Counted from the stretch's first letter, positions 35,327 through 44,379 are shown. The stretch: DNA of 64,000 nt from Nocardia lijiangensis NBRC 108240 (GCF_001613045.1 NZ_BDBP01000048.1:1-64000); one strand, 5' to 3'. Notes: generated from the sequence alone by a model not told the origin. Made by a program: numbers and translations.

Positions 35327-35998
35327 GTGCAACCCGTCCGGCGCACCAGCCTCATCGCCCAGGTAACCGAACAGCTGCGTGCCGAAATTCGTTCCGGCCG
35401 TTGGTCGATCGGTTCCCGCATCCCGACCGAACCGGAGCTCACCGAGCTCACCGGGACGGGTCGAAATACCGTGCGCGAGGCCGTCCAGGCGCTCGTGCAC
35501 GCGGGCATGCTGGAACGACGCCAGGGCTCGGGGACCTATGTGATCGCCGCCTCGGAGGTCGGCGGCACGCTCGGCAAGTACTTCGCCGATGCCGAGGAGC
35601 GCGACGTCCTCGAATTGCGCCTCGCCCTGGACACCACCGCCGCCGCACTGGCCGCGCGCCGCCGCGACGACGCCGACATCGCGAACCTGCACCGGTTGCT
35701 CGAGGAACGCAGCCACCACTGGGACGCGGACACCCGCACCGCCATCGCCGCCGATGTGGCGCTGCACCGCGCGATCGTGGTCGCCAGCCACAACGCGGTG
35801 TACCTCGAGTTCTACGACTCGCTGCTGCCCACCATCGAACAGGTGATCCGTTCGCGGACCTCGAAATCCGACGATTCGTACGACGCCGAGCACAACGAAC
35901 TCGTGCAGGCCGTCGTCGACGGCGACGCGGATCGCGCCGCACAGGCCGCGCGCTGTTTCCTCGGCTCGCTCATCGCGGAATACCCGGACGCCCGATAA
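35327..35998 (+). CDS. GntR/FadR-family transcriptional regulator
   Basis: A 223-residue regulator. The N-terminal winged helix (LIAQVTEQLRAEIRSGRWSIGSRIPTEPELTELTGTGRNTVREAVQALVHAGMLERRQGSGTYV) is typical of GntR. The helical FCD/FadR domain follows, with DVALHRAIVVASHN and EHNELVQAVVDGDADRAAQA containing the likely metal-binding Asp/His residues. GTG start at 35327 preceded by TACTCT 6 nt upstream, so this transcript may also be leaderless. It is divergent from the CynX-type transporter, its probable target. Confidence 0.85.
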   Translation: MQPVRRTSLIAQVTEQLRAEIRSGRWSIGSRIPTEPELTELTGTGRNTVREAVQALVHAGMLERRQGSGTYVIAASEVGGTLGKYFADAEERDVLELRLALDTTAAALAARRRDDADIANLHRLLEERSHHWDADTRTAIAADVALHRAIVVASHNAVYLEFYDSLLPTIEQVIRSRTSKSDDSYDAEHNELVQAVVDGDADRAAQAARCFLGSLIAEYPDAR

Positions 35999-36027
35999 TT
36001 CCAACCGGTTCCGCGGGTGGCCGCCAG

Positions 36028-36043
36028 GTAACCAACCGGTCAC
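36028..36043 (+). promoter_or_regulatory. weak GlnR-like element upstream of the second narK
   Basis: GTAAC-CAACCG-GTCAC fits the AC-N9-AC pattern described for mycobacterial GlnR, 213 bp before the narK at 36256. The match is short and may be chance. Confidence 0.3.
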
Positions 36044-36255
36044 CGAGGGCACTCCCCCGGTTGTGAGTTGGATTTGTCGGGAATGTCACCGAAGGCCACT
36101 GGCACGCAACAACCGGCTTCTACCTTTGTCTCGACCGTACAAGGCAACTCGACAGCCCCTCCTTCCTATGGACGGGCGTCCCGAGACGAACAACGTTGCA
36201 ACGGCGCGACGATTGCCGCGATGAGGGTCGGTCGAGCAAGATCGAGAGGAAGCCG

Positions 36256-37734
36256 ATGACTGCCACTGTTGCTGCCACCGGCCAGCAGTCTGAATCGTTC
36301 AGCCACCAAAAGCGTGGCCGCTGGCTTGAGCACTGGGAACCGGACAACACGAAATTCTGGGAATCGGGCGGAAAACGCACCGCGCGCAAAAATCTGATCT
36401 TTTCGGTATTCGCCGAGAATCTCGGCTTCAGCGTGTGGGTCATCTGGGGCACGGTGGTCACCAGCATGGGCGCCGCGGGCTTCGATTTCCTCGCCGGGCT
36501 CGGCAAGGGCAACCCCACCGCGGTCAGCAACGCGCTGCTGCTCACCTCCACGCCCACGCTTGTCGGTGCGGCACTGCGCATTCCGTATACCTTCGCCATT
36601 CCGAAATTCGGCGGGCGCGCGTTCACCGCGTTCAGCGCGGCCATGCTGCTCATCCCGACCCTCGGCCTGGCCTACTTCGTGAACCAGCCCGGCACACCCA
36701 TGTGGGTGTTCATGGTGCTCGCGGCGCTGGCCGGCTTCGGCGGCGGCAACTTCTCGTCGTCGATGGCCAACATCTCGTTCTTCTTCCCCGAAGGGAAAAA
36801 GGGTGCGGCCCTTGGCATCAACGCCGCGGGCGGCAACCTCGGCGTGGCGCAGACCCAGCTGGTGCTGCCGCTGCTGATCACCCTCGGCACCCATCTCACC
36901 GCCAAGGACCCGGCGGGCTACCGCTTCGGCATCACGCTCTCGGTGCTGGTCTGGGTGCCGTTCATCCTGATCGCCACCTTCGGCGCGCTGCGCTACATGG
37001 ACAGCATCAGCACCGCCAAATCCGACGGCAAGTCCTACAAGCTGGCGCTCACCAACCGGCACACCTGGGTGATGTCGTTCCTCTACATCGGCACCTTCGG
37101 TTCCTTCATCGGCTTCTCGTTCGCCTTCCCCACCCTGATCAAGGCCAACTTCCCCGACCTGGCCAAGATCGGCTGGATCACCACGCTCGGTAACCTGGCC
37201 TTCCTCGGCGCCCTGGTCGGCTCGTTCAGCCGTCCGTTCGGCGGCTGGGTCTCCGACAAGGTCGGCGGCGCGAAGATCACCGTGTACGTCTTCGGCGGTA
37301 TGTCCGTCGCCGTCGCGGCGATCATGGCGGCGCTGGAGCTGAAGAGCTTCCCGCTCTACCTGACCGCCTTCCTCGCGCTGTTCATCCTCGCGGGCATCGG
37401 CAACGGCTCCACCTACCGGATGATCCCGTCCATCTTCAGCGCGGAGGCCAAGAAGTACGCCTCCGAGCACGGCATGGACATCGCCGAAGCCGCGGCGTCG
37501 GCCAAGCGACAGGCGGGCGCGGCGATCGGCGTCATCGGCGCGATCGGCGCCTCCGGCGGCTACCTGTTGCAGCAGGCACTTCGCCTGTCCAACATCAACT
37601 TCGGCAGCATGGCACCCGCCTTCTGGACCTACGCGGCGACGTTCATCGTGATGGCGGGCGTCACCTGGTTCTTCTACCTGCGCTCCTCGTTCGCCATCGG
37701 CCGCGTCTCCTCGCTGGCCTACGCGAAGGTGTAG
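36256..37734 (+). CDS. narK: nitrate/nitrite transporter NarK (stand-alone copy)
   Basis: A 492-residue MFS protein with 12 predicted helices and NarK signatures GGGNFSSSMANISFFFP and GIGNGSTYRMIPSIF. It starts with the hydrophilic HWEPDNTKFWESGGKRTARKN segment. It differs clearly from the operon copy at 32.3 kb, including an inserted EAKKYASEHGMDIAEAAASAKR loop. It may serve nitrate/nitrite exchange for NarGHI rather than assimilation, which is inference. ATG 36256 follows GAGAGGAAG. It is transcribed alone and followed by a long hairpin. Confidence 0.92.
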   Translation: MTATVAATGQQSESFSHQKRGRWLEHWEPDNTKFWESGGKRTARKNLIFSVFAENLGFSVWVIWGTVVTSMGAAGFDFLAGLGKGNPTAVSNALLLTSTPTLVGAALRIPYTFAIPKFGGRAFTAFSAAMLLIPTLGLAYFVNQPGTPMWVFMVLAALAGFGGGNFSSSMANISFFFPEGKKGAALGINAAGGNLGVAQTQLVLPLLITLGTHLTAKDPAGYRFGITLSVLVWVPFILIATFGALRYMDSISTAKSDGKSYKLALTNRHTWVMSFLYIGTFGSFIGFSFAFPTLIKANFPDLAKIGWITTLGNLAFLGALVGSFSRPFGGWVSDKVGGAKITVYVFGGMSVAVAAIMAALELKSFPLYLTAFLALFILAGIGNGSTYRMIPSIFSAEAKKYASEHGMDIAEAAASAKRQAGAAIGVIGAIGASGGYLLQQALRLSNINFGSMAPAFWTYAATFIVMAGVTWFFYLRSSFAIGRVSSLAYAKV

Positions 37735-37823
37735 CCGCACCCACCGTCCGGCATTCGCGACCGAACCCCGAATGCCGGTCTGGGCAGGCAGCTCCGATTC
37801 CCCTCCGGAAGCTGCCGAGTCCT

Positions 37824-37865
37824 CCGAATGCCGCTGGGAAACAAGGGCCTCCCAGCGGCATTCGG
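37824..37865. terminator. convergent hairpin between narK and the TIGR02569 gene
   Basis: Perfect 16-bp inverted repeat, CCGAATGCCGCTGGGA (37824-37839) and its complement (37850-37865), with a 10-nt loop. There is no strong T tract. It separates two convergent genes and marks the right border of the inserted region. Confidence 0.6.
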
Positions 37866-37871
37866 CATTGC

Positions 37872-38723
37872 TCAAAGCATCAGCCGGACCATATCGGCGG
37901 TCCGTGCCAGCCCCGGAAGGGCGTCGGGGGTGGAGCGCGGGTGCAGGGCGTGCACGGCCAGGCGGAACATGACGGCGCGCAGCAGCATCTGGGGCCATTC
38001 GGGGAGGTCGGACCAGCGGTCGAGCAGGCCGTCGTCGGCGCCGCCCCAGGAGAGGGCGTCGATGACGATGACGCCCGCGGCCCAGGCGACGGGACGCCAA
38101 TAGGGGGTGAGGTCGGTGAGGCCCGGGGTGGAGGTGCCCGTGAAGAGGACGGTGCCGAACAGGTCGCCGTGGACCAGCTGGGCGGGGGTCTGCACCGGCT
38201 TGCGCAGGGTGGCCAGTTGGCCGATGAGTTCCATGCTGCGCCGGCCGTCGGGCGAGGTGGTCGGCACCACGCCGCCCGCGCGCAGGCTGCGCAGCGGCAC
38301 CGCCTCCCACGCGGCGCGATCGGCGGCCACGAAAACGTCGACGTCGACCCACGGCCCGACCGGCGGCTGCACGAGGAAGCGGGGGCGCTCCAGCTTCGTG
38401 GTCGCCTGGTGCAGGCGCAGCGAAATCGAGACGACCTCGTCGTGGCGCCCCTCGGGGCTGCCTTCCAGGTAGGTGTCGGCGCGCCAGCCGGAGACCACGT
38501 AGCGACCGTCGGTGGCGCGCACCGGACGGGCGATGCGCAACCCGTCGACCTTCAGCGTCTCGCGGATCTTGGCCGACCACGCCGCCCGCGCGTGATCGGC
38601 GACCGGGCTCAGCACCACATCCCCGCAGCGCCAACCGCCGTCCCAGTCTCCGAGCCAGACCGGAGTCACTTCGCGCAGACCGAACGTGGCGCGCACGTGC
38701 TCGGGGGGTTCCACAGAAGTCAC
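37872..38723 (-). CDS. TIGR02569-family protein (Rv3205c-like)
   Basis: A 283-residue protein resembling the aminoglycoside-phosphotransferase/choline-kinase fold without a clear catalytic set. It has FGLREVTPVWLGDWDGGWRCGDVVLSPV, RPVRATDGRYVVSGWRAD, QLVHGDLFGTVLF and a VIVIDALSWGGADDGLLDRW segment in place of the usual IDWE motif. The GTG at 38723 is used. Its neighbour moeZ and the order that follows equal Rv3205c-Rv3206c, so this gene re-enters the conserved backbone. Function unknown. Confidence 0.8.
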   Translation of the reverse strand: MTSVEPPEHVRATFGLREVTPVWLGDWDGGWRCGDVVLSPVADHARAAWSAKIRETLKVDGLRIARPVRATDGRYVVSGWRADTYLEGSPEGRHDEVVSISLRLHQATTKLERPRFLVQPPVGPWVDVDVFVAADRAAWEAVPLRSLRAGGVVPTTSPDGRRSMELIGQLATLRKPVQTPAQLVHGDLFGTVLFTGTSTPGLTDLTPYWRPVAWAAGVIVIDALSWGGADDGLLDRWSDLPEWPQMLLRAVMFRLAVHALHPRSTPDALPGLARTADMVRLML

Positions 38724-38941
38724 GGCCGTACGGTACCGCCGGTGAGGGGCCGGATTCGGATGCCGCGCCGGTCCGGTCGCACACCTGGTTACCGCTCGGA
38801 TCCGGGCCCTGTGCGGCCCGGATCCGTCATCTCGCGGTCGCGCGCGTCCGTCAAGCGAACCCTCGCCGCAGCGAGGGCTCGCCCGTTCGAACACTTGGCG
38901 GACGAAGTCCGCGCACGGCCGGAGCGGAGGCGGAGGTCCGC

Positions 38942-40126
38942 TTAGTACACCGGCAGGCTGGTGTCGATCTGGTTGGCCCAGGCGACGATGCCGCCCTGTA
39001 CGTGGGTGGCGTCGGAGAAGCCCGCGCTCTTGAGCACCGCGAGCGCCTCGGCGGAACGGATACCCGTCTTGCAGTGCAGCACAATCGGGCGGTTCTGCGG
39101 CAGCTCGGACAGCGCCTCACCGGAGAGGATGCGGTCCTTCGGGATGAGCTTCGCGCCCTCGATGTGCACGATGTCCCATTCGACCGGCTCGCGCACGTCG
39201 ATGAGCTCGATCTCCTTGCCCGCGTCGAGCAGCTCCTTCAGCTCGCGCGCGGTGATGGTCGACCCGGCCGCGGCGGCCTGGCCCTCCTCGGACACCACGC
39301 CGCAGAACGCCTCGTAGTCGATCAGTTCGGTGATCGGCTGACGCTCCGGATCGCGGCGCAGCTTGATGGTCCGGTAGCTCATGTCCAGTGCGTCGTAAAC
39401 CATGAGACGGCCGAGCAGCGGGTCGCCGATACCGGTGATCAGCTTGATCGCCTCGGTCACCATGACCGAGCCGATGGACGCGCACAGCACGCCGAGCACG
39501 CCACCCTCGGCGCAGGACGGGACCATGCCGGGCGGCGGGGCCTCCGGGTAGAGGTCGCGGTAGTTCAGGCCGCGGCCGTCGGGTGCGTCCTCCCAGAAGA
39601 CCGAGACCTGGCCCTCGAAGCGGTAGATGGAACCCCACACGTAGGGCTTGCCCGCGAGCACCGCGGCGTCGTTCACCAGGTAGCGGGTCGCGAAGTTGTC
39701 GGTGCCGTCGAGGATCAGGTCGTAGTCAGCGAACAGCTCGACGGCGTTCTCCGGCTCCAAGCGGAGCTTGTGCAGCCGCACGTCGATGCCGGAGTTGATC
39801 TCCAGGATGGAGTCGCGCGCGCTGTCGGCCTTCGGGCGGCCGATATCGGATTCGCCGTGAATGACCTGGCGCTGCAGGTTGGAGGAGTCGACCTCGTCGA
39901 ACTCCACGATGCCGAGGGTGCCGACGCCCGCGGCGGCCAGGTACAGCAGCGCAGGCGAGCCGAGTCCGCCCGCACCGATCACCAGCACCTTGGCGTTCTT
40001 CAGACGTTTCTGCCCGTCCACACCCACATCGGGAATGATCAGGTGACGGCTGTAGCGGGCGATCTCGTCCTTGCTCAGTTCCGCGGCCGGCTCGACCAGC
40101 GGCGGCAGGGACTTCGGTGATGACAC
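38942..40126 (-). CDS. moeZ: adenylyltransferase/sulfurtransferase MoeZ
   Basis: A 394-residue E1-like enzyme. Residues 1 to about 280 are the ThiF/MoeB domain (VLVIGAGGLGSPALLYLAAAGVG nucleotide-binding loop, SNLQRQVIH). Residues about 295-394 are a rhodanese domain with the active-site Cys in LHCKTGIRS. In mycobacteria MoeZ adenylates and sulfurates sulfur-carrier proteins for molybdopterin and other thio-metabolites. It therefore supports the nitrate reductase cofactor supply though it belongs to the core backbone. The GTG at 40126 follows AGGAG. Confidence 0.92.
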   Translation of the reverse strand: MSSPKSLPPLVEPAAELSKDEIARYSRHLIIPDVGVDGQKRLKNAKVLVIGAGGLGSPALLYLAAAGVGTLGIVEFDEVDSSNLQRQVIHGESDIGRPKADSARDSILEINSGIDVRLHKLRLEPENAVELFADYDLILDGTDNFATRYLVNDAAVLAGKPYVWGSIYRFEGQVSVFWEDAPDGRGLNYRDLYPEAPPPGMVPSCAEGGVLGVLCASIGSVMVTEAIKLITGIGDPLLGRLMVYDALDMSYRTIKLRRDPERQPITELIDYEAFCGVVSEEGQAAAAGSTITARELKELLDAGKEIELIDVREPVEWDIVHIEGAKLIPKDRILSGEALSELPQNRPIVLHCKTGIRSAEALAVLKSAGFSDATHVQGGIVAWANQIDTSLPVY

Positions 40127-40222
40127 GTCCAGGACTCCTCGAATCGAATTGGCCGATCGCGATGTGTGCAACGCCGGCGATCGCGCCGTTCTTCCCATTA
40201 TCGTCGCGCACCGCGTCTGCGA

Positions 40223-41542
40223 TCAGCCGCGCGGGTACGGCCAGGGGTTGAAGCGACAGCGTTTGCCGTCCATCGGAACGAGACCGCTCGGAGAGAGCGT
40301 GGCGATGTCGTTGTTCTCGGTGCCGAAGGTCTGCTGCATCATGATCGGCGCGAGGCCGCCGTCGGTCTCGCACGGCTGATGCTGGTGGTAGCCGATGGCG
40401 TGGCCGACCTCGTGATTGATCTGGTACTGCCGGTAGGAGCCGATGTCGCCTTCGAAGGCGAGCGCGCCGCGCACCCAGCGCACCTCGGAGAGCACCACCC
40501 GGTCCAGGTCGGCGTTGAAGCACGAGGAATCGATGGGAATGTCGAAACCGCAGGATTTCCGGGTGGTCTGGCGCGAGGTGAGCGAGATGCGGAAGTCGGG
40601 TCTGCCCTGATCGACGCGGCGGAAGGCGAATTTCTTGTCGCTCGCCCAGCTCTTCGGATTGGCCAGGGTGCTGTCGATCATCTTGGCCACCGACTCGTCG
40701 CCGCCGAAGCCGGAGGTGTCGACGCCGTTCTCGATCTCGACGGTGTAGCTGAAGTGGTACTCGGTGCCCGCCCCGAACTCGGCGGTGGCGCCGGGGACCA
40801 CACGCCAGGTGCCCGCGCCGTCCTCGGTGAAGGGGCCGCCGTCGGGCAGCGCGCCGGTGGGCAGGTCGGCGGGAAATTGTCCGTCGCCGGGCGGTGCGCC
40901 GATGATGCCCGCGGTCGCGGTGCGCGGGCTGAGCCGTCCGAAACCGGGGGTCGCGCTCGAACCCGTGCCGCTGGTGCCGCCGCGCACCGCGTCGACGACC
41001 ACCAGCACGGTGACCACGAACAGCACGGGAAGGGCGTACGCGCGCCAGCCGTAGGTGGAGACGAAACGGCCGAGCGCGCTCTGCTTTTTGGCGTTGCGAT
41101 CGGGCCGCGGGCCGCGTGAGCGATTCGGATCGGGCGCCGTGGGATCCCAGCGCGCCCGAAGGGGCTGGTGGGAGCGGTTGGCGGCCGGGTAGAGACCGAG
41201 CGGGTCGTAGATCTCGACGCCGTTGGCGTCGCGTTGCGTCGGGGGTGTCGGCGCGGGGGTCGCGTCGTCGCCGTCGGGTTTCCGCGGCCACGGGTCGGTG
41301 CGATTCCCGCGCTCGGGTCTGGATCGGCCGGGCCGACCTGCGATCCCGGACCGCGGTACAGCGCCCGATCGGGCAGCCGCACCCGAATGCGTTTCGGGAC
41401 CGGACTTTGCCACGGGTTCAGAGACTACGGAACCGGACAACCCGGAGCCAGTGGGGTCGTGCGCCTCGCGCCCGCCGCCGGACACGATCGGCTGGCCGGA
41501 ATCGCGTAGCCGGCCCCCGTTTGCGCGCAGGGTCACAAACAC
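40223..41542 (-). CDS. membrane-anchored DUF3152 zinc metalloprotease-like protein
   Basis: A 439-residue protein. A long Pro/Gly/Arg-rich cytoplasmic region is followed by one transmembrane helix (YALPVLFVVTVLVVVDAV, about residues 165-185). The extracytoplasmic DUF3152 domain has the zinc motif NHEVGHAIGYHQH near residue 375 (HExGHxxGxxxH, metzincin-like). It is the Rv3207c counterpart, downstream of the TetR gene in the same order as in M. tuberculosis. GTG start at 41542. The substrate is unknown. Confidence 0.85.
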   Translation of the reverse strand: MFVTLRANGGRLRDSGQPIVSGGGREAHDPTGSGLSGSVVSEPVAKSGPETHSGAAARSGAVPRSGIAGRPGRSRPERGNRTDPWPRKPDGDDATPAPTPPTQRDANGVEIYDPLGLYPAANRSHQPLRARWDPTAPDPNRSRGPRPDRNAKKQSALGRFVSTYGWRAYALPVLFVVTVLVVVDAVRGGTSGTGSSATPGFGRLSPRTATAGIIGAPPGDGQFPADLPTGALPDGGPFTEDGAGTWRVVPGATAEFGAGTEYHFSYTVEIENGVDTSGFGGDESVAKMIDSTLANPKSWASDKKFAFRRVDQGRPDFRISLTSRQTTRKSCGFDIPIDSSCFNADLDRVVLSEVRWVRGALAFEGDIGSYRQYQINHEVGHAIGYHQHQPCETDGGLAPIMMQQTFGTENNDIATLSPSGLVPMDGKRCRFNPWPYPRG

Positions 41543-41655
41543 AGGTTCTCATAGGGGTCACGACGGCCGGTCGGGTGCATCACCGAGCACGGTTCGCTGC
41601 GATTTATCTCACCGGCCGAACGCGATCGAGATCCCCGATCCGCATGTGAGCTACA

Positions 41656-41683
41656 ACCGGGTATCGTTCATTGGATACCCGGT
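41656..41683 (+). promoter_or_regulatory. inverted repeat upstream of the TetR gene, probable operator
   Basis: ACCGGGTATC (41656-41665) and GATACCCGGT (41674-41683), a perfect 10-bp inverted repeat with an 8-nt spacer. It lies 41 bp before the TetR gene and between it and the divergent DUF3152 gene. Confidence 0.6.
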
Positions 41684-41724
41684 GCACAACCCCTTTTGCC
41701 GGGGAATCGACTGGGAGAGCCGAA

Positions 41725-42414
41725 ATGACTGACCTCGTGGACCGGATGACGTCCCGCAAAATGTCGTCCGAGGCCGGGGCGCCGACCAAACGCGGTACAC
41801 GGTTGCCGCGCGACGAACGGCGGGTGCAGCTACTCCTTGCGGCCAGCGAGGTGTTCGTGCTGCGCGGCTATCACGCGGCGGGCATGGACGAGATCTCGCA
41901 GGTCGCGGGTGTCAGCAAGCCGGTGCTGTACCAGCACTTCACCAGCAAGCTGGAGCTGTATATCGCGGTCCTGCAGAACTATGTCGACATGCTGGTGTCG
42001 AGCGTGCGCCAGGCGCTGCGTTCCACCACCGACAACCGCCAGCGCGTGCGCGCCGCCGTGCAGGCGTACTTCGACTTCGTCGACAACGAGATGCAGGGCT
42101 TCCGGCTGGTCTTCGAATCCGACCTGACCAGCGAGCCGCAGGTGCAGCGCCGGGTGGAGCAGGCCACCGAGGCGTGCGTGGACGCGGTCTTCGATCTGGT
42201 CGCGCACGACTCCGGCCTGGATCCCTACCGTGCGCGCATCCTGGCCGTCGGCTTGGTCGGCGCGAGTCAGTTCACCGCGCGCTACTGGCTGGAGGCGGAT
42301 CGCCCGATCCCCAAGGACGAGGCCGTCGACACCACCGTGGCGCTGGCGTGGGGCGGTCTGTCGCACGTCCCGCTGCATCCGATCGACCACTCGGGCAACT
42401 CCCAGCGCTACTGA
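41725..42414 (+). CDS. TetR-family regulator (Rv3208-like)
   Basis: A 229-residue TetR repressor. The helix-turn-helix lies near residues 32-80 (RRVQLLLAASEVFVLRGYHAAGMDEISQVAGVSKPVLYQHFTSKLELY). The helical C-terminal domain has the DFVDNEMQGFRLVFESDLTSEPQVQRRVEQ segment typical of this conserved actinobacterial group. ATG 41725 follows GGGAGAG; the frame is open upstream to 41671 over the operator-like repeat and is not used there. The length equals that of Rv3208. Confidence 0.88.
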   Translation: MTDLVDRMTSRKMSSEAGAPTKRGTRLPRDERRVQLLLAASEVFVLRGYHAAGMDEISQVAGVSKPVLYQHFTSKLELYIAVLQNYVDMLVSSVRQALRSTTDNRQRVRAAVQAYFDFVDNEMQGFRLVFESDLTSEPQVQRRVEQATEACVDAVFDLVAHDSGLDPYRARILAVGLVGASQFTARYWLEADRPIPKDEAVDTTVALAWGGLSHVPLHPIDHSGNSQRY

Positions 42415-42446
42415 TCGGCGGCGCGTTCCACCGCGCAGCGAACGCG

Positions 42447-42495
42447 AACGAGCCCTCGGGTTCCCGGTCGATGACCGGGAACCCGAGGGCTCGTT
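42447..42495. terminator. long convergent terminator
   Basis: A 23-bp stem (AACGAGCCCTCGGGTTCCCG... at 42447-42469, complement at 42473-42495) with a 3-nt loop, between the TetR gene and the convergent DUF3107 gene. Confidence 0.8.
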
Positions 42496-42505
42496 GCTTA
42501 TGTCG

Positions 42506-42739
42506 TCAGACGGCGGCGAAGCCGACCCGGCCGCTGGTCGCGGTGCCGATCTCCACGTAGGCGACCTTCGATGCCTGGATCAGGTACTTGCGGCCCTTGT
42601 CGTCGGTGAGCGCCACCACGCCGCCCGAGCCGCTCAGCGCCTCGGACACCATCGCCTCGACCTCTTCCGGAGTCTGACCGCTGTTGATCACGAGTTCGCG
42701 CGGGCTATCCGAAATACCGATCTTGACCTCCACGGCCAA
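42506..42739 (-). CDS. DUF3107 protein (TB9.4-like)
   Basis: A 77-residue small conserved actinobacterial protein of the DUF3107/TB9.4 family. It begins AVEVKIGISDSPRELVINS and contains V-(x)-ALTDDKGRKYLIQASKVAYVEIG. The M. tuberculosis orthologue Rv3208A is a T-cell antigen of unknown function. It keeps its backbone position next to the TetR gene but is transcribed convergently to it. Confidence 0.9.
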   Translation of the reverse strand: MAVEVKIGISDSPRELVINSGQTPEEVEAMVSEALSGSGGVVALTDDKGRKYLIQASKVAYVEIGTATSGRVGFAAV

Positions 42740-42886
42740 CCTCCGAACCTAGAGTCCTGTGCGGCGGTCGGACGTCGCGTCCGCCCGAGCGCTCTTGCTG
42801 TCCGGTCCAAGGCTAGTGCAGGGCAACGGCCGCGCGGCACCGCACTGCCTACGCTGACTGCGAAACTCGATCGCCGCGACAGCCCG

Positions 42887-43438
42887 TCACTTGGGTTCGA
42901 TCAGCTGGATCTCCAGCTCGATCTTCACCGCGTCGCTGAGCATGCCCGGCATCGGGCCGCCGACGCCGAAGTCGGTGCGCTTGATGGTGCCGGTGGCCGA
43001 GAATCCGGCGTGCCGATCGCCGGTCGGGCCGAAGTCCTGCACACCGCCCCACTCGACCTCGAGGGTGACGGGCTTGGTGACCGCACCGAGGGTGGCTTCG
43101 CCTTCGACGGTGAAGGTATCGGCGACCAGCACCGGACGCGGGGCACGGAAGGTGAGCGTCGGGCGGCTGGCCACGTCGAGGAAGTCGGCGGTGCGGATGT
43201 GGGCGTCGCGGTCGGGGTTACCGGTGTCGAAGGAGTCGAGGTAGATGGTGGCGCCGAGGGTCGCGGCGCCCGCCTCGTCGACCACGAATTCGGTTTCGAA
43301 GCGGGTGAATCCGCCGCGCACCTTCGCGATGCCGAGATGGCGGATGGTGAACGCGACCGAGGAGTGGGCGGTGTCCAGCGCCCAGGATCCGGGCTTCAGC
43401 TGCTGGGTGTCGGTGGTGGGTGCGGAAGTGTTCGTCAT
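42887..43438 (-). CDS. YceI-family lipid-binding protein
   Basis: A 183-residue protein with a YceI lipocalin-like beta-barrel: W-(x)-LDTAHSSVAFTIRHLGIAKVRGGF, FDTGNPDRDAHIRTADFLD, and a C-terminal TGTIKRTDFGVGGPMPGMLSDAVKIELEI. No signal peptide is seen, so it is probably cytoplasmic. YceI proteins bind polyisoprenoids or quinone-like amphiphiles. ATG 43438. It is divergent from the MmyB-type regulator gene, its probable regulator. Confidence 0.88.
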   Translation of the reverse strand: MTNTSAPTTDTQQLKPGSWALDTAHSSVAFTIRHLGIAKVRGGFTRFETEFVVDEAGAATLGATIYLDSFDTGNPDRDAHIRTADFLDVASRPTLTFRAPRPVLVADTFTVEGEATLGAVTKPVTLEVEWGGVQDFGPTGDRHAGFSATGTIKRTDFGVGGPMPGMLSDAVKIELEIQLIEPK

Positions 43439-43539
43439 GCCATCGACCTTGTCCGGACCGCGGTCCGGCAACCAGACCGCCGTTATCCTGGACCTGCCAG
43501 GGCGAGGCTGATCGTCCGGGGAACGGGCACGATGGAGGC

Positions 43540-44379
43540 ATGGCACGCAACGGTTTCGCCGAATTCCTCGTCGCACGCCGCGGTGAACTCCGGCCCGCCG
43601 ACGTCGGAATGCCCGAGGGCGGCAGGCGTCGCACGCCGGGGCTGCGCCGCGAGGAGGTCGCGGTGCGGGCGGGGGTGAGCGCCGACTATCTGGCCCGGCT
43701 CGAGCAGGGCCGCGACACCAACCCCTCGGTGGCGGTGGTCGACGCGCTCGCCGACGCGCTGTTGCTCGAGGGCGCGCAGCGGCATCATTTCGGCTTGCTC
43801 GCGATGGCTTCCGGCAACGAATCTCGTTGCCCGGGTAGCGAATCCCCGCGCGAGCAACTCGGCGAGACGATCCGTGCGGTGCTCGACGCACTGCAGCCGA
43901 CCCCGGCGTTCGTCATCGGCAGGCGGTTGAACGTGCTCGGCTGGAACCACGCGTGGGCGGACTTCGCGACCCCGCTCGGCCTGCTCGGCGAACACGGCGA
44001 GGCCAATATGGTCTGGTACACGTTCAAAGATCCGCGGGCGCGGCGGACGCTGCGCAACTGGCCTGCCGCGGCGGACACGTTCGCGGCGGCGCTGCTGCGG
44101 GCGAAGCTGCGCTGGCCCGGCGACGAACAACTGCTCGCGATGGTCGACGCGCTCCAGCGCGAGCCCGAGTTCCTGGAGCGGTGGAAGCCGCACCGGGTCG
44201 GCGGCGGGCCGGTGTCGAGCGTGCTGGAGTTCGATCACCCGGTGCACGGCGCGGTCGACGTGCCGTTCGAGACCATGGAGACCGACAGCGACCAGAGTGT
44301 CGTCGTCTGGCTGCTCGACCAGGCCGCGACCCGCGCCCCAGGGCTGCGGCTGGTGCACAACCGAGCCGCGAACGAATAG
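43540..44379 (+). CDS. XRE-family regulator with MmyB-like domain
   Basis: A 279-residue regulator. Residues 1-75 have the actinobacterial helix-turn-helix (FLVARRGELRPADVGMPEGGRRRTPGLRREEVAVRAGVSADYLARLEQGRDTNPS). The MmyB ligand-binding domain follows (PAFVIGRRLNVLGWNHAWADFATPL...NMVWYTF, then LEFDHPVHGAVDVPFETM). The domain probably binds a small hydrophobic ligand. ATG 43540 follows GGAGG closely. It is divergent from the yceI gene with about 100 bp between them. Confidence 0.88.
   Translation: MARNGFAEFLVARRGELRPADVGMPEGGRRRTPGLRREEVAVRAGVSADYLARLEQGRDTNPSVAVVDALADALLLEGAQRHHFGLLAMASGNESRCPGSESPREQLGETIRAVLDALQPTPAFVIGRRLNVLGWNHAWADFATPLGLLGEHGEANMVWYTFKDPRARRTLRNWPAAADTFAAALLRAKLRWPGDEQLLAMVDALQREPEFLERWKPHRVGGGPVSSVLEFDHPVHGAVDVPFETMETDSDQSVVVWLLDQAATRAPGLRLVHNRAANE

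Noticed and set aside
36166..38784. An 872-codon minus-strand open frame over narK and the TIGR02569 gene
   Set aside because: It is a high-GC shadow running across two real genes and the convergent hairpin.
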